The translations under genes and the position numbers were made by a program. Positions 54,238-63,620 of a stretch of DNA of 64,000 bases are shown piece after piece. This DNA is from Sordariomycetes sp. S80-01Y (lineage: Eukaryota > Ascomycota > Sordariomycetes). How positions within the stretch are numbered: position 1 is the stretch's first letter; every line of letters starts with the position of its first letter. The stretch is from assembly GCA_037042185.1 (NCBI GenBank), contig JAXQJY010000020.1, positions 310,001-374,000 on the forward strand, read 5' to 3'. The notes under the pieces are model-generated. The model had not been told where the DNA came from and searched no databases. It saw only the letters and a list, made by a program, of their open reading frames with translations.

Positions 54238-56640
54238 ATGTCGGCTTCCACTCTCCTCACACTGCGTGCAGGTGCACCAGGTCTACCGGGCCCTTACCTG
54301 AAAGAACATCTAGAAGCATACGCGCTTTTCGATCAGATTGGAGAGAAGAGGCCCCGGATTCTTATGCTCATCGGCACCATGTGGGATGTTCGTCGAGACA
54401 AAGGGCATGAGAATATGGTGGCTATTCGACAACTCAACTTGGAGACACTCTGCTTCGAATGTACGCTGCATCACACCACCTTCATTCCGCGAATAAAGGG
54501 TGGCTACGAGCTTGGTAGTTCGTTGCATCACCTCATGGCAAGTAAGGATGTCACACGAATTTCGTGGGCCATATATTGCATTGTTTTGTCCCGGTTCAGC
54601 GACGCAACTGTAATATCTGTCTCCGACTTCGGAGGTTTCCCCACAGTCATCGACTTTCTGTGCTTCTACATGGAGTGTAATCGCCTGTCTGAGCGAAAGA
54701 TCGTATACATAGCTCATGAAACCCCGTTCGATCAAGACCGGTTTCAATTCGACCTTGCCGTCAGCATGCTTGCGAACTTACGAGCTCGCAATCCGGTGGA
54801 AACCCCTACCTTTGCAGAAGCACGGAAAATCTTGCGTGCAAATTTGGAAATTCGGCAATTGTCCATTAAGACGCCTTCATTCATAAAACGAGTTACTTCA
54901 GAGACCCGGGCTATCAACGAAGACAGGATACGGGAACGGCTCGTTTTCTCGGCACTTCAGACCAAGCAGCTACTCCAAGAAACGATTTCGAGGTTTGCGA
55001 TGCAACCTACGAAGGCACCAGACTTTCTGCACTTATCAAGGGCGAGATTTCCTGGGATGGATGAGTCTTCTGAGCAGCTTTTCCTCTTTATGGACAATTT
55101 TAAAGGCTCCACCGAAGAAGCGACATCAATCCTGGCCTCTGCCCTTGTTGTAGATGCGTATCCGCCTGGGATGCATGGTACGTCGGCCTTTACAAAGCGC
55201 AACATTAGCTAACTTTGATAGCATTTCCGCCCGCTGACGTATTTCGAAATCTGTATGAGGATCAAATAAGAAAACTCTCCGATGCAACTAGGCTACCAAT
55301 GTTGACAAAGGACGTGGAAAGAGACTTTGTGTCACTAGCTCTTGACCTTCTTGCGACGAGGGCAGATATAAAGAAGGCACACTGCGTACGGCTTCAGGGG
55401 AGTCGATCTATGAGAAGTTTGAATTCCAATGGGTGCTCATTTTGTCTCCTGAAGTGGTCCAGCCATGTCCTAGATTGCAAGCACCAGCTGTGTTTTAGGT
55501 GCACTGACGGCCATGAGCCGCTACGGTCTTGCCCTGTGTGTCAACAGCCTAACTCAAGGGTCCCTCAGCGACGGCTTCCGACCGCGGGCATCAGGGAGCT
55601 TCAGATTCATGGTCACAATGCCGAAGACATCCTCAACTTCCTGAAGAATTTACAACGAAGCACAGGGCTCAATTCATCGTCATTAAGATGCCACTTTGAC
55701 AGCATCTCTGGCTCCGGGATTGGTAAGTCTCCATCTAGGCTATGCGCTCTTCGCTGAAGTTATGAAGGCTTCTTCTTTGTTCTCGCCATTTTTGTGGAGG
55801 GATGGTCTATTTCAGACTGCAAATATCACCTCCCCAATATTCGGAAACAACATCTGTCAAATCGGATCATATGCCGTGGTGGGAAGCACCGATTTGGCCT
55901 GAATTACAGTGCCGTAAGCTTTGGGAAGGGACTTAAGTGGTCATTCGAGGAAATTCAGTCGAAAAACGCTAAAATTATTGGGGAAAGTAGCGAACATGCC
56001 ACCATCACAATACAGTGAGTTCTCGCACAGGAAGACCAAGGCGTGATCCTGATAGATCTTCAGAAACCAGCTTCGATCGGGCTCACTGCCCGATATACAA
56101 ATACGATACCCTGGCAATGCTTTTGACGCCATTCAGTTCGACCGCATTGCGCATAAACTGTTTGCCTACCTTTTCTATATTGAACTCAAGTCCCTACCAA
56201 CGTTCTATGAGTCCCCCGAGATATGTTCGTTCAGGTTGCTGTGCCGACTCCCCCCGGAGCATGCTTTGTTGGACTTGCTGTTTAAATTTCGCCGTGAAAA
56301 TACTCGGTGGTACTATCGTGGCAGTAATGGCTCATATCAATCCTCTGTATTCACCACGCGAGAAGTCATGATGGCTTGTCAAGGAGGCAAGCCCTTTCAG
56401 AAGGACTTTTACGTAGAAATGCGATCGCCAGATGATTCCGTGGACGTCCAAATTGGAACCAAGTGGGGTCAATTTCATGTTAGCAAATGTCCCTATGCGT
56501 TAAAAGAGGTTATCAAGGACCAAGGGATTTGCTGCTTTTTCGGCGACGCATCACGTTCGACGGCGGCTTTGAAGGCTCGGCGATCTCCGGGGGCCACGTT
56601 GGTGGCCATGGAAATGCAGAAGGTGATAGACACGTTTTAG
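54238..56640 (+). CDS. RING-patatin-like protein, catalytic residues lost (754 aa)
   Basis: Exons 54238-55177, 55222-55722, 55768-56014 and 56064-56640, with introns of 44, 45 and 49 nt (last acceptor GATCTTCAG). The N-terminal ~330 residues are uncharacterised. A C3HC4-like RING follows: CSFC, then H-x-LDC-KH-x-LC-FRC, then SCPVC. Then comes a patatin fold: the glycine loop reads RRLPTAGIRELQIHG instead of DGGGxRG, and the nucleophile elbow HFDSISGSGIGG has Gly where GxSxG needs Ser. The helix after it (VLAIFVEGWSISDC) is conserved. The stretch with the catalytic Asp is missing. The tail (FDAIQFDRIAHKLFAYLFYI...LCRLPPEHALLDLL) matches fungal RING-patatin proteins. It should be inactive as a lipase and may act as a sensor or scaffold. 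Confidence 0.75.
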
Positions 56641-56902
56641 TTACAATTTTGATAGATGATCGGCGGCTGATGGTTTATTGCATGTTCCTGACTGATAGTC
56701 AGCCATACTTCCATCTGTCTCGTAACCATGATGAGTAACACTCTTGTGAGTCGTCCGAAGTTGTGCGTATGAGATACCCTACGTCTATTGAGCCCTAGTG
56801 TTGATTGAACTCCGGACATTGCAAGAGGAACCTAGGTTGGGAACGATTATCATACGAGCTGCGGAATTTCGAGGACGTAGAAAGCATTTCCCGAGACTTT
56901 AT

Positions 56903-57399
56903 TTACTTATTCTTCAGTCCTACTGCTCTCTGTATCTCTTCCTCTGTCAGGGTTGGAACGATTTGTCTGGGAACCTTGACATACGGCTTTGAGACCCGGC
57001 CAACCCCAGCTTCGCTGCGTCTCAGGTCGCCGATCCTGTTCCTCGACCTGTATGCACAAGGTTGAGTGGTCTTCTGTTTGCGATAAGCTGGAAACAGGTC
57101 TCCTTAGCGGGTCACACTTTGTCAGGCAAGATCCACGCTTACCTTGCAGTGACAGCATCGCCAAAGATTCTGATATCGACTTGGAGGCAACAGGCTGATC
57201 GCGATCTCTCCGTGAGCTTGGCTTCTTATCAGAAGCCAAGGGAATAGGTGTAGGAGGCCTTATCATCCCTGTGAGGGGCTCACTTGAAGGTTGCCAGCTG
57301 CTGTTCGTTAGCGAGGACGTGCGCACGAGGTAGGACAGCTCACGTGATTTTGGCACAGTCTTCATGAATGACCGGCATCGAGTCGATTCTCTCCATCAT
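56903..57399 (-). CDS. small orphan protein (131 aa)
   Basis: Exons 57344-57399, 57143-57297 and 56903-57087, with introns of 46 and 55 nt (GTGAGC...CGCTAACGAACAGCAG and GTAAGC...GTTTCCAG). It starts MMERIDSMPVIHEDCAKIT right after a stop, continues WQPSSEPLTGMIRPPTP, and ends VPRQIVPTLTEEEIQRAVGL. Mostly disordered and basic in the middle. No family recognised. The clean splice sites and frame agreement support it. Confidence 0.55.
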
Positions 57400-57783
57400 A
57401 TTTTACGATCTTCTTTGTTTCTTCTGCACCAATATGGAAGTATGATGGGGACTCGAAGCCTTCTAAGTGCGCAATGCAACGGTGGGAGGGCCTTTCAATG
57501 AATGGAGCGGGGCGTTGCTCGAATCTGACTCTTAATTTTAGAGTCGAAGACACACCTCGGAGAACTTCATCCTCCCCTAAAAGTGGAAATGAAATTGCCA
57601 AGGGCGCTTAGGCACATCATGGTGTGAAAGGAGGTGAATCAGCCGGTCCGGGTTCCGGCGAGTAGACCCACCCACCCCGAATCCCTCGGCGGCAAGTCGG
57701 CGCTTGGCAGCCCGGAATCGGTGAGGTGGGGCCGCTGTGATGGCACTGTGGAGGTTATATACGGCGGAGGACCGAAGCTGCAT
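57362..57783 (-). CDS. doubtful small protein overlapping the previous gene
   Basis: Exons 57672-57783 and 57362-57576 would give 108 aa (MQLRSSAVYNLHSAITAAPP ... EDEVLRGVSSTLKLRVRF). The 95-nt intron is longer than others here. The last 38 bp overlap the 56903-57399 gene in another frame on the same strand, so one of the two 3'/5' ends may be wrong. Confidence 0.25.
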
Positions 57784-57864
57784 CCCGATAAAATCTCAGG
57801 CATTTCTGAAAACTCCAAACCTCATTATCATCACAGTTGAACTTGTTTTGCAAACATTCGCGCC

Positions 57865-58226
57865 ATGGAGGCAAACGTAGCTCACGCAGCAACGTCGCGA
57901 AGAGGCCGTTCTCGTCCAAGACAGCCAGCCAGACAGTCAGCCCTGGCGCATGAGCAAGAGAAACATGCCCAGACGAAGGCACAGCTAACCGAGAAAACCT
58001 TGGAACTTGAACGTCTGCAGTCAGAACTGGCCACACTCAGAGAGAGAAACGATTTACTGTGCAGAGATGTTCTTGTTCTTCGCCATCTGGTAAGATCTAA
58101 CCCCTTCACTGCCTTGCCCTATTAACGCCCACAAAGATACCGCTCCCCATGGAATCCTCTGGAGGGTGGCTTCTGACTGATGAACCCGCGCCAGATGAGA
58201 ACGAAATTGGATGCGCCGGGCTTTGA
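57865..58226 (+). CDS. small basic-region plus coiled-coil protein (104 aa)
   Basis: Exons 57865-58089 and 58137-58226, with a 47-nt intron GTAAGA...CTATTAACGCCCACAAAG. The N-terminus is basic (RRGRSRPRQPARQ), and a heptad coiled coil follows (QLTEKTLELERLQSELATLR, ERNDLLCRDVLVLRHL). The layout recalls a short bZIP, but the basic region lacks the N-x7-R signature, so DNA binding is doubtful. It could pair with the other coiled-coil proteins nearby. Confidence 0.6.
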
Positions 58227-59430
58227 GACGGCAGGAAAAGGGGTACCTAGCACTTGCAGGAGGGGGCAGACATTAGCAGATACCAGCTTTGCGTTTGAAT
58301 ATTCCTGATACTTGAAGTATGTTCGTGTGACCAAAAGTGACTTCATCGAGCCCAAACTGTAGTAAGCACACTTACCAGTAGATGGGGGCGGGGATGCGAA
58401 CGATTCATCACCAACCACCGGGAAAGCGGAAGCTTACTAGAAAGTTATCGGAGAGGTTTTACTGGAAGATTTCTGAAAGAACTTACGTCAAAGCAAGAAA
58501 GATGGCACTTCTTACTGGAAGTCGTCTGCTACTGGAAACTGAGGGTGAAGCGAAAGAGGTTCATGTGCAAGGGGTATCCGGTAAATGATCTTCACTGGAA
58601 AGAGACCACTGTGGACCCGAGGGGACGATGTTACTGATAAGGATATGTCTAACCGTACTAGGTACACCTTGCCGGTGCTTTACCATTACCCTTTCCATAC
58701 CAGGTACACCTTGCCGGCGCTTACCAGTACCCTTTTCGTGCCAGTTACGCCCTTCCGGCGCTTACCAGAAGCTTTGCCTTACGGGTAAGTTACCGGCCAT
58801 ATCTACTGGTATGGCCGGTCGGCCGCCGCATCGTCTCCAGTAACAGCTGAGCATAGTCTTCTGGTAATGACTGCGTCCTCAAAGGTTGGATTCTAGTAAA
58901 TACTGCCTCCATATCGCTGCCTTCTGGTAAAGCAAGCCGTCGCCTGGGAATTGTGCTCCGGAGATTGCTGCCCTCCCTAGTAATGTATTCCTCATGCTCT
59001 CTTCCCTTGTTCTCCCTCATCTCCCTAGTAACATTTAACATCTACCTTCGCGATTCTTTTGCTCCGTCATGTAGGCTAGTAGCCGCACACCAAGTTCCCC
59101 GGGTCACACGCATCGTCCCTGTCTGCCATCTCAGCCTCAGGCGCTAAGCTTTGGCGGGCAACTCGTCCGGAGGAGCCAAAGCATAAAGAACGCTAAACTA
59201 GCGCGAACCGTTCCGCTGGGACGGTCCGGTGCCTGTCAATGGACCCGAACGAATCGCGTCCTCTTAAGCGCCTGATCCACCCCAACAAGAGGTTGACACA
59301 TGGGTTCGTGGAACGGCGAAATGCTTGAGACGAGCTGTGTGAATTTGAACATTTCTACTTCTCTTAGATGGTTAGGCTTCTACACTGCTATTTGAAAGTT
59401 TGTGGTAAATGACAGTATTAGATTCATAGG
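58227..59430. other. gene desert with degenerate TACTGG/CTTCTGG repeats
   Basis: No gene seen. Many copies of TACTGG and CTTCTGGTAA are scattered from 58380 to 59030, and a 42-bp tandem repeat lies at about 58660-58785. Confidence 0.5.
58660..58785. repeat. three tandem units of ~42 bp
   Basis: Each unit contains AGGTACACCTTGCCGG(C/T)GCTT or a variant, followed by ACCAGTACCCTTT-like sequence. The core CCGGCGCTTA is the same as in the 47.2 kb repeat. Confidence 0.75.
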
Positions 59431-60039
59431 CTAGAAGTTTCTACATTTCCGCCTTTTGGCGGGTTCCCCGTGATCACAAGTACCAGCCCTCCGTCTTTTG
59501 GCGCTAGACTGCTTTCTGTTGGCGCGGACTCCTCTCCCTTCAGCTGTCACGGAGTTCGCCGGTGGGGGTAATTGCAAGGGAGACGGCGATCGATCCACCC
59601 CCGAATCCGACATTTCGACGATCTTCTCCGAGGTCGCTGGAATGTGCCCTAAAATCATCTCAGGCTGTGATGTGTGCCGAACATGGTACGACGAGCTTAG
59701 AAGGTCGAGATAAAGAATTACACCATGATACGTGTTGTCCGGCAGGTACATGTCCGCTTGCACGTTCATCCACGGCTTAGGTGGCGAGTAGGGACCGGCA
59801 AAGAAGCGCATGCGCATCCATGGATACTCTTGTGTATCAACGAACTGTGGATCTGCTGAAGGGAGAAAGCCGTGGGGTAGATTAGGGACCCAGCGCTGCA
59901 CAGTTCCTGTGGGATCTGTGACCGCCCAGAAACGCGCAATTATGTTCATGTACTGATCCTTGCACTCTAGGTCAACGTGAACTCCCTCGATGCCGAAGTG
60001 CGAGGGGCCAATTACTTTGCACGTGACTGGGGCCATCAT
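59431..60039 (-). CDS. transthyretin/HIUase-fold-like protein (202 aa)
   Basis: Single exon, ATG at 60039. The N-terminal 120 residues read VTCKVIGPSHFGIEGVHVDL, FWAVTDPTGTVQRWVPNLP and YHGVILYLDLLSSSYHV, a beta pattern like fungal relatives of the transthyretin/5-hydroxyisourate hydrolase fold (C-V-G-GV-V-L, TD--G-I--W). The HIUase catalytic His-Arg-His set is not evident, so enzymatic activity is unlikely. The basic C-terminus (SAKRRRAG, PAKRRKC) suggests a nuclear location. Confidence 0.6.
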   Translation of the reverse strand: MMAPVTCKVIGPSHFGIEGVHVDLECKDQYMNIIARFWAVTDPTGTVQRWVPNLPHGFLPSADPQFVDTQEYPWMRMRFFAGPYSPPKPWMNVQADMYLPDNTYHGVILYLDLLSSSYHVRHTSQPEMILGHIPATSEKIVEMSDSGVDRSPSPLQLPPPANSVTAEGRGVRANRKQSSAKRRRAGTCDHGEPAKRRKCRNF

Positions 60040-60532
60040 TGAGCTTACTTGATGTGAAAGGGGCCGAACGAAGTACCCGGCTGTTATATGCTAGCTCAGA
60101 GACTTCTAAATATGGTTTCTCGATCGTTATAGCCCATAGTATGAGAGTCAATTGGAATTTCTTAAAATTAACGTGTCCAAGTTGTACGCGAGGTTTGATC
60201 CGTCCGTGCACTTGAGCTCTGGGGGCAATTCCCATGCTCTTTGTTGCTTCTTGACCTGCCACTCCTCTCCCTCCTGCTCCTGCTCCGCTCCCACGATCTA
60301 GCTCATGGAGGGTCGACTTCATCCCACCTTCTTCTCTTTAGCCTCTCGGGTCTGTCGGGTTCAAGCCATCCTTGCAACTTCACCACAGCACAAGCGCCAG
60401 CGATGGCTAGCGTGAGTTTCACGAGTCATGATTGTTTAAGTGATAGTGAAGGGTTTGAGTGCTTTCTATTGACCTTCTATCGACAAGAGTGGAATTAGAT
60501 TTTGTAATCTTGACTGTGCTAAATTTGAAATA
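60040..60532. other. intergenic, no gene seen
   Basis: A Leu/Leu-rich plus-strand frame at 60241-60498 has no support and is not annotated. Confidence 0.4.
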
Positions 60533-60982
60533 CTAAAAGTAATCGCTGTCGCTATCGCTGAATGCCGCGCAGTGGTTGTGAGTGCCTGCAGGCGACTGCA
60601 GGCTCAGACGCCCATGCACCTTGTCCCTTGCAGCTTGACGAGCCTCTAGCGCTTCTCGTACATTGCGAAGAAAAAGCGCATCGTGTTGGTCACTCTCATC
60701 TAAGGCCCACTCCTTTTGAGCCAATGATCGTCGCAGCGTGGCGATCTCCAAATCCCTGTCCACTAGCGCCTGTTGGAGTGTATCGATCTCTTTCCGGAGG
60801 TGGAGCATTTCGTGATGAGCCACCTTGGGGGAGTCGCTTCGTCCATGAGAGGATGCAACACGCTGGTTTGGTGGCGCTCTTGCCTGCGGAGACTCCGAAG
60901 CCAACCGTAGAGGCACCACGGCGGAGTCTTCCGCGGAGGGAGTAGGCGGTAGTTCCTTGAACTTTTTGTTGAAATAAGCCAT
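60533..60982 (-). CDS. coiled-coil protein with acidic tail (149 aa)
   Basis: Single exon from the ATG at 60982 (MAYFNKKFKELPPTPSAED). Residues ~60-125 form a continuous coiled coil (LHLRKEIDTLQQALVDRDLE, IATLRRSLAQKEWAL). The end is SDSDSDYF. No other domain. Similar in size and layout to the other small coiled-coil proteins of this segment. Confidence 0.62.
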   Translation of the reverse strand: MAYFNKKFKELPPTPSAEDSAVVPLRLASESPQARAPPNQRVASSHGRSDSPKVAHHEMLHLRKEIDTLQQALVDRDLEIATLRRSLAQKEWALDESDQHDALFLRNVREALEARQAARDKVHGRLSLQSPAGTHNHCAAFSDSDSDYF

Positions 60983-61162
60983 AGCAAGAAAGCTGATCAA
61001 TTTGGCAGGCTCACACGACTTGATGGATATTTATGTTTCGTTGGGGATAGTGTTTGTCAGAATGCGAAAATAGAAAACGAGGATTCAAGAATTAAACCGC
61101 GCTATGTACGTATCCCACCACACTCGATTTCCTGCCCCACCAACCAATCGTCACAACCAGGC

Positions 61163-61720
61163 TCAACGCCTACCCTCGACCTCCACCAACTGGCCGCCCA
61201 CGAGCTGATCGACCAAACCTTGTGTGAAGTTTCGCAAACCAGCCTTAAGGCCATCAATTGGCTCCTTCAGATCATCAGGAAGTTTCATGATGTTAGGCAA
61301 CGCAAAATCCAAATTGAAGCTCAGCTGGTTGATTTGAGCTTCAACTTGTTTCATGCTGCTTTCCAGTTGCCCCAAACGAGCCGACATTTGTTCTAAAATC
61401 CTAGAAAGATAAGTCGAGAACAGATAACGAAAGGTTCTGGGCAATTACTCAATAACCCTAGCATTGTCTACCGGAGGCTGATCGATGCTCTCGAACGGAG
61501 TTGCTTGTGGGTTGAATTGGTGAGACTCAAAGGTTGTGTCTCCAGAAGGAGCAGTCATGTTTGCGCAAGGCGCCATCGGCGTATCGGGCATCGATTGACC
61601 AGAGAGTGTGGAAGTTTCAAAGTCAAAGGGGGGTAAAGTTGAGAAATCAACGAGATTTGACATATCGTCGAACTGGAAGTCGACGTCCCCAAAGAGCTCG
61701 TTGTTGAGTGTGTTGTCCAT
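61163..61720 (-). CDS. acidic-N, helical-C protein, interrupted by an in-frame TAA
   Basis: From the ATG at 61720 the frame reads MDNTLNNELFGDVDFQFDDM and Pro/Thr/Ser-rich sequence to a TAA at 61445-61447. The same frame then stays open to 61163, with a coiled coil (ILEQMSARLGQLESSMKQVE). A CTTTCTAG acceptor lies between the two halves, but no GT donor gives a frame-keeping join. Either the stop is a CAA-to-TAA change or a non-standard intron is used. The second half alone may start at the ATG of MSARLGQ. Confidence 0.45.
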
Positions 61721-61892
61721 GATTGAAGGAAGAATATGTTGATGATGATGTTGGTGTCATAAGGACTGATGCCACCTTTTTAAGCAGACCGCGGCAAGTG
61801 CACCCATGGCATGTGACTTAAGCGCTGCCAGATTTAGCATCTTAAAAGCCGAATATAACCTGGCAGATAGGGGTATTTAAGCGCCCGTCGTC

Positions 61893-62933
61893 ATGAATTG
61901 GATGAACATCAGCACGACATTATCGCCCAGCATGTTGTACCTACACGCATTTCTCCTTGCCATCGCCCTTGACGTAGTCAGGGCATTTACTCCCTTGTGT
62001 CTCGACAGCCCACCGATTTCTCTAGTAGCAGGGAAATCATCTTTGGGAACAACGTGCGAAGCCCCGACTGAAGTGTGTGGCTCTTGCTAACCATCGACGC
62101 AGGGTTGAGATACCAACGGACGGTCGATGCGAAGCCATGATTCAGTTTGAAGATACAATTTTCCTACCGATACGCTACTCGTTCCAGCCGGTTGCCTGTG
62201 ATGGTCTGCAGGTGAATAGCTTCACCATCCCTGAGGGGGTACCCAACGGAGAAGCCCATGTGTTCTGGTACGGAGATGGACTCTGAGAGTCGAGCTTTAC
62301 TAATTTTAATCAAGGCAATGCACGGGCTCTGGGCCAAGTTGCGTTCGAGCAACCATTTCTGGTGGACGCTCCGACTCTGCTTTGTCCTTCGACAACGAAG
62401 GCGCTGTGGGGTGTGTGTCAGAGGTTCTTCACACCCGTACTACCCTCACTACAATCACGAGGGTGTCCAGCACCCTCACAAGTGCTCTCCCAACTGTGGT
62501 AAAGACAAGGGAGACCAGCTTCTACTCGCCCTCCGGAGAAATGCCTCTGCCCACGCCCTCGCACACTCCTTCTGACACCACGACAACCCCTGACGCTAGA
62601 ACCAACACATTTACCCCTCGCCCCACACCAACTGCCACCACTACAACTGCCATCACGAGAACTGCCACCACCACTGTCCTTGTTGCCCCTGGCGGCACAA
62701 CCTCGCCAAAAGCACCTGAAGCAAAGGCGAACAGTGAGGCTGTAGAAAGACCAGTGACCACTGAAGAGGCCAAAACTAGAGACGAGTTGGTTCCCACAAC
62801 AAAACCAGATCCGATCTTCACTAACGATGCAGTTCTCCAAAGTGATGGTGCTCACACCACGAGCCCTCCTCTTGGTCCACTCATAACAACAATCCTACTG
62901 ACCACAACACTGACGGCCGCGTGCACGCCGTAA
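61893..62933 (+). CDS. secreted Thr-rich, GPI-anchor-type surface protein
   Basis: A signal peptide is clear from the ATG at 61932 (MLYLHAFLLAIALDVVRA). The ATG at 61893 is also in frame. The first intron is uncertain because it would be only ~28-32 nt, around 62068-62099 (GCTAACCATCGACGCAG). The second (GTACGG...TACTAATTTTAATCAAG, ~62271-62317) is clear. The ectodomain has VEIPTDGRCEAMIQFEDTIF, VACDGLQVNSFTIPEG and W-QCTGSGPSCVRATISGG with paired cysteines. A Thr/Pro-rich stalk and a hydrophobic C-terminus (PLGPLITTILLTTTLTAA) follow, typical of GPI-anchored fungal wall proteins. Confidence 0.6.
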
Positions 62934-63095
62934 AAGGATTAGCCGACCAAGAAGGAATGGGTGGTGTGGAGCATACGGACAATGGTGGGCACCGACGGTG
63001 ATGAAGGCAGAAACGAGGAGCCGATATCAGGTTGGGACGTGAAAAGAATGGGTGGGAGTGTGGCAATAACTTAATGACAGTAGCTCTAAATATAC

Positions 63096-63102
63096 TATAA
63101 AG
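63096..63102 (+). promoter_or_regulatory. TATA box of the 63176 gene
   Basis: TATAAAG 80 bp before the ATG at 63176. Confidence 0.5.
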
Positions 63103-63175
63103 CCCACGAAAGTCCCAAGTATTCTTATGAGTGTGATCTTTCTCGTCCTGCTTTTTTTAAAACAGTTGCATCACA

Positions 63176-63612
63176 ATGTCTGAATTGCCCCCACTTCGCC
63201 CTCAAGCTCCTGAACCAAGTCACTCGAGCTTTGACCCTCGGCGCCCTCGAGCCCCCTTTCGATTCCACCTGCAGGTTGAGGCGGAGAACACTGCCAATGG
63301 GGCACGAGAGGAAAAGGCTTTACTTTCGTTCTATTATCAGAGCTTTGAGAAGATTGATCTAGTCTTGAACGCTATCTTAGAAGAGATTCGAGGCATAAAG
63401 CAGGAAATAGGACGAGGCAATGTGAGTTCCATAGAGTGCACTGTCAAGAGTTTGCTAACTTCGATGTACAGCGCAACCGCCGCGGGTCAAACAACCTCAA
63501 ACAAAGCTCTAGATCGTCCTCTCCGTCTAGCCCAACAACTCCAGAGGCCTTTCGCCATCCTAACGATTCCTTTTCTACTTCAGACACGGTGTGTCACTGT
63601 GTGACTCCTTAG
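63176..63612 (+). CDS. small protein with one amphipathic helix (128 aa)
   Basis: Exons 63176-63421 and 63472-63612, with a 50-nt intron GTGAGT...TTTGCTAACTTCGATGTACAG. The start is Pro/Arg-rich (PPLRPQAPEPSHSSFDP). A helix follows (FEKIDLVLNAILEEIRGIKQ), then a Ser-rich tail. No family recognised. Confidence 0.58.
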
Positions 63613-63620
63613 CGAACGAG

